DNA from: Geminicoccaceae bacterium
Lineage (GTDB): Bacteria; Pseudomonadota; Alphaproteobacteria; Geminicoccales; Geminicoccaceae
Reading direction: 5' to 3'
NCBI GenBank assembly: GCA_028279345.1
Contig: JANQNY010000077.1
Coordinates: forward strand, 62,001-126,000
Length of the DNA stretch: 64,000 nucleotides
Shown here: positions 27,115-34,853 of the stretch, piece by piece
How the letters are laid out: each line of letters opens with the position of its first letter
Numbering within the stretch: the first letter of the stretch is position 1
Notes under the pieces: generated by a model
Told to the model about the DNA's origin: nothing
The model's database searches: none
Seen by the model: only the letters and a program-made list of their open reading frames with translations
Program-made: the position numbers and the translations under genes

Positions 27115-28083
27115 TCACTCACCGAGCGCGGCGAGCAGCTCCTTGTGGTTCTCGACCTGCAGCGCCCAGTAGTCGCGCTGTTCACCCGCATCCATCCACA
27201 GTGGCGAGAGGCTCTCAGACTCTAGATAGCCCTGCCACTCGTCGCTTTCGTAGATCTGGGCGAAGAGATCTTGATAATAGGCCGCGGCCTCCTCAGACAT
27301 ACCTGGCGCGCCAACGACAGCACGTTGGTTGTAGTAGGAGAAATCGTGACCCAACTCCTTGATGGTCGGAACATCCGGGTAGGCCGGCATACGCTCGTCT
27401 GAGAAAGCGAGCAGCGGTACGAAATCGCCCGCTTCATAGAATCCCTTAGCTTCCGCCGGATTGTTGACGGACGCCATGATCTGCTTTCCCGCGAGGTCCT
27501 TGGCTACCGCACCGCCGCCCTCGTAAGGGATGTACTTGATATCGAGATCATAGGCGCCGGACAGGTAAGCGATGACGATGGAGTCCTCTTGACCTGCGCC
27601 CGTCCCGCCCATCACGAACTCACCGTCCATTGACCTCACCTGCTCGACGAACTCGTCGATTGTGGTGATCCCGGAATCCTTGTGGACCCAAAGCACGAAA
27701 GGATCGACGCCCATCATAGCAATCGGCGTGAAAGTCTGGATGTCGATGCCGAGATTCTCTTGGCGGAGCGGCGTAGTGAAGAACGAGTTGAGCGTCACTA
27801 GGATGGTGTGGTCGGGATCGCTGGCACCGCTAACGTGGATCAGCGCCTCCGCGCCTGAGCCACCGCCCTGGTTGTTGGGCACGAGTGGACGATTGGTGAG
27901 GTCTTTTTGTTCGGCCACCGACTGGATGAATCGGGCAATCTGATCTGCGCCACCACCAGGACCGGCCATGATGACGAAGTCGATAGGTTTACGTGGCTGC
28001 CACTCCTGAGCAACGGCCAGCATCGGTGCCGTAACGATTAAGATAGTGCCGGCTAGTATAAACAAACCCCGTTTCGTGATCAT
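27115..28083 (-). CDS. tctC: Tripartite tricarboxylate transporter substrate-binding protein (TctC/BUG)
   Basis: A 322-residue periplasmic receptor of the BUG family. The signal peptide is at residues 1-25 (MITKR, hydrophobic core, AVAQ). The mature protein opens with the BUG pattern KPIDFVIMAGPGGGADQIAR, where backbone atoms hold a ligand carboxylate. The ATG at 28083 follows AGGAGGA and gives the only sensible signal peptide. The ligand cannot be read; closeness to the glyoxylate operon makes a small dicarboxylate or hydroxyacid attractive. Confidence 0.92.
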   Translation of the reverse strand: MITKRGLFILAGTILIVTAPMLAVAQEWQPRKPIDFVIMAGPGGGADQIARFIQSVAEQKDLTNRPLVPNNQGGGSGAEALIHVSGASDPDHTILVTLNSFFTTPLRQENLGIDIQTFTPIAMMGVDPFVLWVHKDSGITTIDEFVEQVRSMDGEFVMGGTGAGQEDSIVIAYLSGAYDLDIKYIPYEGGGAVAKDLAGKQIMASVNNPAEAKGFYEAGDFVPLLAFSDERMPAYPDVPTIKELGHDFSYYNQRAVVGAPGMSEEAAAYYQDLFAQIYESDEWQGYLESESLSPLWMDAGEQRDYWALQVENHKELLAALGE

Positions 28084-28217
28084 GTTGCGAAGTCCTCCTC
28101 TGTTCTGTTCATTTCGCAGCGCTTTCGGTTGAGCCTGCGGTTCGCCCCGCCCGGTCCTATAACGGAAGCGAAGGGGCGCGTCTTCAACTTTAGCTCGGCT
28201 GGTGGTCAATCACACCC

Positions 28218-29072
28218 TCAATGCACCATGACCACAGGGATGTTGGCTTCATCGACGACGGCCTGCGTGTTCCCACCAAACAGGGTTTCGAGCTCGTGGC
28301 TGTGCCCATAAGCGCCCATCACCAGAAGGCTGGCGTCTAGCTCGATCGACTTCTTGAGGAGCGCCGTCCCGGGGTTGCCATCCTCAAGCCGATGGATCGT
28401 CGCGGCGATCCCGCGGAGGCGGTAGTACGCGAGAAGTTCTTCCGCTGTCGCGTGGTGTGGCTCGCCCTTTCCGCCGGACAAGATCGTGACCGTTTCCGCG
28501 GCGATAGCGAGGTCGAGCGTCAGTCCCACTGCGCGCGACGATTCGAGGGAGCCGTTCCAAGCGACCGCGATCCGAACGCCGAGCTCGGGCGGAGTGGCGC
28601 CGCGCGGCGGGCACATCAAGACCGGCCGGCCAGTACCGAAGAGCCCGGATTTCAGGGAGTTGGTGCCGAGGTTTCTGTCCCGATCCGGCTTGCTGACGAC
28701 CACAAGGTCTGTCAGCCGACCCTTGTGCTTGATCACGTCAGCCATTCGGCCATAGACCTCGATAAATTCGATGGAAGGGGTGTCGCGCCTAGGGCTGCCT
28801 GTCTCCTTGAGGTCGAGCGTACCCGCTAACCGATGTAACTGCTCCCTCACTTCCTGCGCCTGCTGTTCAGCCATTTCCTGCGCCTGCCTTACAATCGTTT
28901 CGCGTGCAAAGGCGGGTAGCGGGACACCGAAAGGCATCAAGTCTTCTGCACGCGTGCGACAGTGGGCCACGACGAGATGCGCCTTGTGCCGCTTTGCGAG
29001 TGCTGCGGCATGTCCGAGCACCGTCTCGGCCATGCCATCGCCGCGCACCGGAACGAGTATCGTACTGAGCAC
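28218..29072 (-). CDS. Universal stress protein, two tandem UspA domains
   Basis: A 284-residue protein made of two UspA folds. The C-terminal domain has the ATP-binding signature MGAYGHSHELETLFGGNTQAV. The N-terminal domain (about residues 1-145) has lost it, ending LVVVSKPDRDRN and then PVLMCPP. The start is a GTG at 29072, supported by GGGGAGG 8 nt upstream and by the VLVP-type first strand (STILVPV). Such proteins respond to starvation or oxidative stress. It stands alone, with 134 bp between it and tctC. Confidence 0.85.
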   Translation of the reverse strand: MLSTILVPVRGDGMAETVLGHAAALAKRHKAHLVVAHCRTRAEDLMPFGVPLPAFARETIVRQAQEMAEQQAQEVREQLHRLAGTLDLKETGSPRRDTPSIEFIEVYGRMADVIKHKGRLTDLVVVSKPDRDRNLGTNSLKSGLFGTGRPVLMCPPRGATPPELGVRIAVAWNGSLESSRAVGLTLDLAIAAETVTILSGGKGEPHHATAEELLAYYRLRGIAATIHRLEDGNPGTALLKKSIELDASLLVMGAYGHSHELETLFGGNTQAVVDEANIPVVMVH

Positions 29073-29847
29073 CGGACCTGTGCCTCCCCAGGCTACGGCA
29101 GCACGCTTGCAGAACAGCGACGCACCGACAACCCACACGTGCCAATGCCACAATGTGCAGGCCGGGACGTGGCCTGCCCCCAACGGAGTAACGCTCCTCA
29201 AGTGTTCGTGCACGACGGATCGCTGATTCAGACGACCTGCCTCGTGAAGGTCGGCTTATGCCGAGGTGCAGGAGACCTCGGCTTTGAGGATTAGGGGATG
29301 AGACGGAAGCGGTATCGGGCTGGGGGCATCGGGAACCTGCGTGGGGCGGAAGTGCTCCGTGGCCGAGGGCGAGATGACGCCATTCGACGCTAGTCATTGA
29401 ACGTCCATTCTGGGTCGATCGTGTTGAAAAAGTCCTCACGCCGCAATTTGACGGCCACGTCTTGGGTCAGGGCCTGTCCGGGTCTTCAAGGTATGGGGCA
29501 TCAAGTATTCGATTGAGCGTTTTTCAACACAGTCGGTCGCACCTAGCCATTGGCCATCGCGCCCGGCGTGTCCGCTGTCCGGAGACCAAGAGTCGGTCCG
29601 GCACCTGAGCGCTTGGTCGGCCTAGGGCCGGGTTAGCCGAGAGCAGGATTAGCCTGCCTCGCTGGCAAGGCCTATGGGTCAGAAGGACTGCGAGCGGACT
29701 TTGGCGAGGTTCGTGCTGACGGCTCTTTTGCGGACAATGCCGCCAAACGGTGAAGGTCGGCTCCTCACTGTTGGTCGATCGGCTACGCGATCCAGTCGTG
29801 ACACAGAGTGGCAGACGCACATGCCAACTCCGGTGTGTGCGAAATCT
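29073..29847. other. 775-bp gap; contains an insertion-sequence or MITE remnant
   Basis: No convincing gene. At 29423-29433 GTGTTGAAAAA is mirrored by TTTTTCAACAC at 29520-29530. These make an 11-bp terminal inverted repeat about 108 bp apart, of the type seen at ends of several transposase families. The rest shows only weak open frames. It separates the stress protein from the convergently oriented HxlR gene region. Confidence 0.45.
29423..29530. mobile_element. Possible MITE or IS remnant with 11-bp terminal inverted repeats
   Basis: Ends GTGTTGAAAAA and TTTTTCAACAC are perfect inverted repeats, and the homology continues imperfectly outward (CGTGTTGAAAAAGTC versus CTGTGTTGAAAAACG). The 86-bp interior has no transposase fragment that I recognise. 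Flanking target duplications are not obvious. It would be non-autonomous. Confidence 0.4.
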
Positions 29848-30357
29848 TCATCGCCTCTCGCCTATTCTCACTGGGATCACTTGAGCGTCAAAAGCCGCTT
29901 GAAGTTCCTCTGCGACTGTTAGTCCATCGTACGTCTTCCGAGCGCCGAGGTACTCGGTGCGCAGCTCGTCCATAAATCGAAACCACATTTCGGGGCCACC
30001 TTCTTCAAGGACTTGTGCTCGGACGGAGTATTGCGGCGTTGAAGGAAGCCAGCGTCGCCCCCAAGCGCCGAGTTGGACGAAGAGTGGCACTAGAGAGATC
30101 GATTTCTCAGTAAGTGAATAGACCGCTTTCTGCTTGTGGGATGGATCGTCTGCCTTCGTCAGCAGGCCGGTGTCTACCAGTTTCTTCAGCCGATCAGCCA
30201 GCAGATTTGAAGAAATCCCCTCGTCGGATGCGGACAAGAGCGCGCCATAGGTCCGTCGATTGCCGAACATAACGTCCCTCAACACGACCAGACTCCATCG
30301 GTCACCGAGCAGTTCGACGGTCAGATTGATCGGACACCCCGAGCGATGGTCGGCCAT
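29848..30357 (-). CDS. HxlR-family winged-helix transcriptional regulator
   Basis: A 169-residue regulator with the HxlR pattern: CPI near residue 8, then LLGDRWSLVVLRDVMFG (helix 1), the recognition region GISSNLLADRLKKLVDTGLLTK, and a wing. The C-terminal extension of about 65 residues is longer than in basic HxlR proteins and may help dimerise. It is divergent from a SnoaL-like gene with 98 bp between starts, and probably controls that gene. Confidence 0.85.
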   Translation of the reverse strand: MADHRSGCPINLTVELLGDRWSLVVLRDVMFGNRRTYGALLSASDEGISSNLLADRLKKLVDTGLLTKADDPSHKQKAVYSLTEKSISLVPLFVQLGAWGRRWLPSTPQYSVRAQVLEEGGPEMWFRFMDELRTEYLGARKTYDGLTVAEELQAAFDAQVIPVRIGERR

Positions 30358-30455
30358 GACGTTGCCGCTGCACTTTCGAAACTAGTTGCACTATCGCAGT
30401 GGACAGGTCACTGTTCAACCACTTGCAAATACGCACTGGCCGAGAGGGGCGCGCC

Positions 30456-31259
30456 ATGGCTGAAGCATCAACCATTGAGGAGAAGGTCCGCGCGGTGTTC
30501 AGCGCCTACCTTGCGCGCGACGCCGATGCGTTTCTGGCGCTGCTCCACCCGGGATTCTCCTTCACGAGCCCCTATGACGACGCCATCGATTGCGACGCCT
30601 TCATGGAGCGTTGTTGGCCAAGCACGCAATCGCTGACGGCTCTCGACTTGAAACAGGTCACGACGGATGGCGAGACGGCGTTTGTGCTTTATGAGTCTGG
30701 CCTCAGCGATGGGGAGACATTTCGCAACGTCGAGCTGTTCACCTTCCGCGATGGCCAGCTCTATGGCGTTGACGTGTTTTTCGGCGACCCGCCTGCAGGA
30801 CATGGCCGCTGGAAAAGCGACGACATCCGCGCCGCGGCGACGGTTCGCAGGCTGATTGAAGATCGCTATCGGGCCATCCGCGCCAAGGACACAGACGCTG
30901 CCATGGCCTTGGTCACCGAGAACATTGTGATGTTCGACGTGGTCGAACCACTCCGCCACACGAGCGCGAAAGCCGTGCGACAACGCGAGCAGGAATGGTT
31001 CGATCGCTTTGAAGGTCCGGTCAGCGTCGAATTGAATGATCTCATCGTGTCGGCCGACGGCGATACGGCGTTCGCTTACAGCCTCAACCGGTACTCGGGC
31101 GATTTCGAAGCCGGCGGCTCAACTGACATGTGGGTCCGCCACACGTCCTGCTACCGGCTGAAAGAGCACGGCTGGCGATTGGTGCACGAGCACCTGTCCG
31201 TTCCGTTCGATCCGCAAACCGGCATGTGGTCACTCGATGCGCAGCCCGGCGAGGTCTGA
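30456..31259 (+). CDS. Tandem SnoaL/NTF2-like domain protein
   Basis: A 267-residue protein with two NTF2-like cone folds. Domain 1 spans about residues 1-120 (VFSAYLARDADAFLALLHPGFSF then FRNVELFTFRDGQLY). Domain 2 spans about 130-260 (IEDRYRAIRAKDTDAAMALVTENIVMFD ... HTSCYRLKEHGWRLVHEH). Domain 2 resembles the SnoaL_3/DUF4440 type with the conserved W-R-I-V-H-E-H-like end. Such folds bind small hydrophobic ligands or act as isomerases or hydratases. The ATG at 30456 follows GAGAGGGG. Its regulator is probably the divergent HxlR protein. Confidence 0.8.
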   Translation: MAEASTIEEKVRAVFSAYLARDADAFLALLHPGFSFTSPYDDAIDCDAFMERCWPSTQSLTALDLKQVTTDGETAFVLYESGLSDGETFRNVELFTFRDGQLYGVDVFFGDPPAGHGRWKSDDIRAAATVRRLIEDRYRAIRAKDTDAAMALVTENIVMFDVVEPLRHTSAKAVRQREQEWFDRFEGPVSVELNDLIVSADGDTAFAYSLNRYSGDFEAGGSTDMWVRHTSCYRLKEHGWRLVHEHLSVPFDPQTGMWSLDAQPGEV

Positions 31260-31468
31260 GCAGACCCCATGCCCGTTTTTGGGCTCAAGACGGTCTTCTG
31301 ACTGGATCGGGTTCATGACGCCAAAAGGCCGAAGGCCGTCCAGGAGCGGGCGGTCGCGCTGAGCAGTCTGGCTGCGTTTGGGCACGGACCTCCCGTCTGC
31401 GGCTCTCGCCGGGTCGCGATCTGAGATGCGGACGTCGAGCGCAGGCCTGTTGATCCGTCGCCGTGTCG

Positions 31469-32263
31469 TCAGCGCAGATACTCGACATTGCCGCAGACAC
31501 TGAGCGATTGGCCGGAGATGCTCTCACCCGCCGCCGAGCAGACGAAGACGGCCATATTGGCGATATCCTGCCGACTGACGAACTTACGCAGCGAGGCGAG
31601 CGCCACATACTCTTCGCGCATCTCGTCGAACGACACGCCGCGCGCCTCGGCCTTGGCCGCGATGACGCGGTCGATGCGCTCGCCGGCGGTGGCGCCCGGG
31701 AGGATGGCGTTGACGCGGATGTTGGAGGGGCCCAGCTCGACGGCGAGCGCCTGGGTCATCCCGACGACCGCCCATTTGGACGCGCAATAGGGCGAGCGGA
31801 GCGGAAAGCCGAGGCGCCCGGCGGCAGACGATAGGTTGACGATCGACCCGCCGCCGGCGGCCTTGAGGAGCGGCACCGCCTTGCGCGCGGCGTAGAAGTG
31901 GCTGTTGACGTTGACGGCGAAGGTGCGTTGCCAGTCCGCGATGGCGATGTCCTCGACCGCTGCGGTCGGGCCCGCCACCCCGGCATTGTTGATCAGCACG
32001 TCGAGCCCGCCGAGCCAGTCGGTCGCTGCCTCCATGAACCGGTCCATCGCCGTGGGATCGGCGACATCGCAGAGCATCGTACCGAAGCCCGGCTGCTCGA
32101 GTCTGCAGGCGTCGAGCGCCTCCTCATCGACATCGCAGAGAAACACCCTGGCGTTATTGGCGAGGAAGCTGTCGGCGATCGCGCGGCCGATGCCGGCGGC
32201 GGCTCCGGTGACGATGACCCGGGTGCCGGGTTTCAGGGGAACGCGGGCGATGTCCTCGGACAT
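31469..32263 (-). CDS. SDR family NAD(P)-dependent oxidoreductase
   Basis: A 264-residue classical SDR: VTGAAAGIG, Asp after strand 2 (LCDVDEEA) implying NAD, NNAGVAGP, NLSSAAGR and YCASK. It ends the minus-strand transport and beta-oxidation run, 132 bp after the BKACE gene and separated from it by a very stable hairpin. A beta-hydroxyacid or hydroxyacyl substrate would fit the neighbourhood. The ATG at 32263 gives the normal SDR N-terminus. Confidence 0.88.
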   Translation of the reverse strand: MSEDIARVPLKPGTRVIVTGAAAGIGRAIADSFLANNARVFLCDVDEEALDACRLEQPGFGTMLCDVADPTAMDRFMEAATDWLGGLDVLINNAGVAGPTAAVEDIAIADWQRTFAVNVNSHFYAARKAVPLLKAAGGGSIVNLSSAAGRLGFPLRSPYCASKWAVVGMTQALAVELGPSNIRVNAILPGATAGERIDRVIAAKAEARGVSFDEMREEYVALASLRKFVSRQDIANMAVFVCSAAGESISGQSLSVCGNVEYLR

Positions 32264-32303
32264 GGTTGGTCTCCTGGTTGTGGTTGCTTTGGCGTTGCCG
32301 TTG

Positions 32304-32374
32304 CCACCCACGCCCCCGCCCTTCCGCCCGATGGCATCGTACGCTCGCGGGCGGAAGGGCGGGGGCGTGGGTGG
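32304..32374. repeat. Perfect 27-bp inverted repeat (very stable hairpin)
   Basis: Arms 32304-32330 and 32348-32374 are exact reverse complements of 27 bp, very GC-rich (CCACCCACGCCCCCG at the outer end), around a 17-nt loop. It lies between the BKACE stop and the SDR start. There is no T-tract on the minus strand, so it is not a textbook terminator. Options are a terminator of another kind, an mRNA-stabilising stem after the BKACE message, or a REP-like palindrome. Confidence 0.9.
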
Positions 32375-32395
32375 TGCCAGCCAGAGGGAACAGCC

Positions 32396-33334
32396 CTAGA
32401 ACGCGACGAGGTCGCCGCCCTTGAGTGCCAGCATGGAGCGTGCCTCAGCGGGGGTCGCGACGTCGAGCGACAGGTCCTCCACGACGCGCCGCACCTTCTG
32501 CACCTGCTCCGCGTTGTTGGCGGCCATGCGGCCCTTGGCGAGGAACAGGCTGTCCTCGAGGCCCACGCGGACATTGCCGCCCATGATCGCGCCCATCGTG
32601 ACGAACGGCATCTGGTGGCGCCCCGCAGCAAGCACCGACCAGACATAGTCATCGCCGAACAGGCGATCCGCGGTCCGCCGCATGAAGACCAGATTGTCGT
32701 GATCGGCGCCGATGCCGCCGAGGATGCCGAAGATCGTCTGGATGAAGAGCGGTGGCTTGACCAAGCCGCGATCCAGGAAGTGCGCCAGGTTGTAGAGGTG
32801 GCCCACGTCGTAGCACTCGTGCTCGAAGCGCGTGCCGCAGCCTTCGCCGAGGTGCTGCAGGATGTACGCGATGTCCCGAAAGGTGTTCCTGAAGATGAAG
32901 GCGTCGGTGCCGCACAGGTAGGGTTCCTCCCAGTCGTGCTTCCACGCGCTGTAGCGGTCCGCCATCGGGAAAATGCCGAAGTTCATCGAGCCCATGTTTA
33001 GGGACGCCATCTCCGGCTGAGCGCGGAGGGCCGCCGCCAACCGTTCCTCGACCGTCATGTTGAGGCCGCCGCCGGTCGTGATGTTAATGACTGCGTCGCA
33101 CTGCTGCTTGATGCGCGGCAGGAACTGCATGAAGACATCGGGGTCGGGCGTCGGCACGCCGGTCTTCGGATCACGGGCGTGGAGATGAATGATCGAGGCA
33201 CCGGCTGCGGCCGCTGCCAGGCTCTGCTCGACGATCTCGTCGGGTGTCACCGGCAGTGCGTCCGACATGGTCGGCGTGTGGATCGCGCCGGTGATCGCGC
33301 AGGTGATGATGACCTTGCGGCGGCCTGGGCTCAT
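32396..33334 (-). CDS. BKACE-family beta-keto acid cleavage enzyme
   Basis: A 312-residue TIM-barrel of the BKACE (3-keto-5-aminohexanoate cleavage enzyme) family. It reacts a beta-keto acid with acetyl-CoA to give acetoacetate and a new acyl-CoA. Zinc ligands are visible in HLHARD (His about 50 and 52) and in the late GGNVRVGLED segment with the conserved Glu; VITCAITGAIHTP opens the barrel. The ATG at 33334 follows a GGAGC ribosome site and matches the family start. Its place after livF suggests it processes the compound imported by the Liv transporter. Confidence 0.9.
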   Translation of the reverse strand: MSPGRRKVIITCAITGAIHTPTMSDALPVTPDEIVEQSLAAAAAGASIIHLHARDPKTGVPTPDPDVFMQFLPRIKQQCDAVINITTGGGLNMTVEERLAAALRAQPEMASLNMGSMNFGIFPMADRYSAWKHDWEEPYLCGTDAFIFRNTFRDIAYILQHLGEGCGTRFEHECYDVGHLYNLAHFLDRGLVKPPLFIQTIFGILGGIGADHDNLVFMRRTADRLFGDDYVWSVLAAGRHQMPFVTMGAIMGGNVRVGLEDSLFLAKGRMAANNAEQVQKVRRVVEDLSLDVATPAEARSMLALKGGDLVAF

Positions 33335-33402
33335 ATCGGGGCTCCTTTCTGGCGGTTCGGCCGGGGCGGCTCGGGCCGGCCGCTCGCGACCGACGGCTGG
33401 GT

Positions 33403-34098
33403 CTACACCTCCATCCACTCGCGGCGGATGCTCGGATCGGCCTCGAGGCCCGCAGGCGTTCCGGCGAAGACGATGCGGCCATGGCCCACGACGTAGAGGC
33501 GCTGCGAGATCTCCAAGGCGATCGTGAGCTTCTGCTCGCAGAGGACGACGGCGATGCCGCGCTTCGCCATCTCCAAGAGCAGATCCTTGACGCGCGTCAC
33601 GATCAGCGGCGCCAGGCCCTCGGTCGGCTCGTCGACCATGATCAGGTCCGGATCGCCCATCAGCGTTCGGCCCATCGCCAGCATCTGCTGCTCGCCGCCC
33701 GAGAGCACGCCGGCGGCCGTGTCGGCGCGGGCCTCGAGTGCCGGGAACAGCTCGAACAGCTCGTCGATGCTCCAGCGTCGCGCCGGCCGGCCGCCCTTGA
33801 GGCCCAGCTTGAGGTTTTGCCGCACGGTCAGCGACGGGAAGATGTCGCGATGCTCGGGCACGTAGCCGATGCCGCGATGGGCGATCTGATGCGGCTTGAG
33901 ACCGATCAGCTCTGCGCCTGCGAAGCGCACGCTGCCCGTGGCCGTGACGAGCCCCATGATCGCCTTGATGGCGGTTGACCGGCCCGCGCCGTTGCGCCCC
34001 ATGAGGCTCACGATCTGGCCTGGCGCCACATCGAGATCGATGCCGGCGAGCACGTGGCTCTTGCCGTAATAGGCGTTGAGGTCGCGCACCTGGAGCAT
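33403..34098 (-). CDS. livF: Branched-chain-type ABC transporter ATPase (LivF)
   Basis: A 231-residue ABC ATPase of the LivF type, with signature LSGGEQQMLAMGR and Walker B LIMVDEPTEGLAP. The Walker A loop reads GRNGAGRST, so the normally invariant lysine is arginine (about residue 40). This substitution is unusual though seen in some Liv ATPases. It abuts livG (start and stop share position 34098). Confidence 0.92.
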   Translation of the reverse strand: MLQVRDLNAYYGKSHVLAGIDLDVAPGQIVSLMGRNGAGRSTAIKAIMGLVTATGSVRFAGAELIGLKPHQIAHRGIGYVPEHRDIFPSLTVRQNLKLGLKGGRPARRWSIDELFELFPALEARADTAAGVLSGGEQQMLAMGRTLMGDPDLIMVDEPTEGLAPLIVTRVKDLLLEMAKRGIAVVLCEQKLTIALEISQRLYVVGHGRIVFAGTPAGLEADPSIRREWMEV

Positions 34099-34853
34099 CA
34101 GTCGGCCTCCACGCCCAGATAGGCCGCCTTGACCTCCGGGTCGGCCTTGATCTGCGCAGGCGTGCCTGTCGCGATGAGGCGGCCGTAGCAGAGCACCGAA
34201 ATCTGGGTCGCCAGATCGAAGACAACCTGCATGTCGTGCTCGACCATCACGAGCGTCTTGTTTTCGGAGAGCTCGTGGATCAGGGCCACCGCGCGCTCCG
34301 TCTCACTGCGGCTCATGCCGGCTGTGGGCTCGTCCATAAGCAGCACGTCGGCGCCGCCGGCCACGGTCATGCCGATCTCGAGCGCCCGCTGCTCGGCATA
34401 GGAGAGGAGGCCTGCCGGCACATCGCGCCGTGCGGAGAGCTGCAAGCGTTCGAGCAGCGCGTCCGCCGCGTCGTGCACGTCGCGGAGCCTCGGGCAGAGC
34501 CGCCAGAAGGCATAGCCATAGCCCATCGCGAAGTAGAGCGCGCAGCGGACGTTCTCGACCACGCTCATGCGGTGGAACATGTTGGTGATCTGGAAGCTGC
34601 GGCTGAGCCCGAGCCGATTGATGCGGTAGGGCGGCAGCCCGGTGATGTCGCGCTGCTTGAGCCGAATGCGTCCGGCAGTCGGCGTCAGGCGGCCGCTCAC
34701 CAGGTTGAAGAGGGTCGACTTGCCGGCGCCGTTCGGGCCGATGATCGCGTGCCGCTCGCCGGTGCCGACCGCCAGGCTCACCCCCTGGATGATGGATGTC
34801 GTGCCGAAGGACTTGTGGACGTCGTCGAGCTCGATCGCCGGGGCCCAGGTCAT
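34098..34853 (-). CDS. livG: Branched-chain-type ABC transporter ATPase (LivG)
   Basis: A 251-residue LivG-type ATPase with an intact Walker A (GPNGAGKST), a Liv-type SYAEQRALEIGM signature in place of LSGGQ, and Walker B VLLMDEPTAGMS. The C-terminal extension typical of LivG (GTPAQIKADPEVKAAYLG) is present. The ATG at 34853 overlaps livM by 4 bp. With LivF it powers LivHM. Confidence 0.93.
   Translation of the reverse strand: MTWAPAIELDDVHKSFGTTSIIQGVSLAVGTGERHAIIGPNGAGKSTLFNLVSGRLTPTAGRIRLKQRDITGLPPYRINRLGLSRSFQITNMFHRMSVVENVRCALYFAMGYGYAFWRLCPRLRDVHDAADALLERLQLSARRDVPAGLLSYAEQRALEIGMTVAGGADVLLMDEPTAGMSRSETERAVALIHELSENKTLVMVEHDMQVVFDLATQISVLCYGRLIATGTPAQIKADPEVKAAYLGVEAD

Noticed and set aside
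31271-31284. GCCC-GTTTTT-GGGC as a terminator after the SnoaL-like gene
   Set aside because: Only a 4-bp stem with the T-run in the loop; too weak to call.
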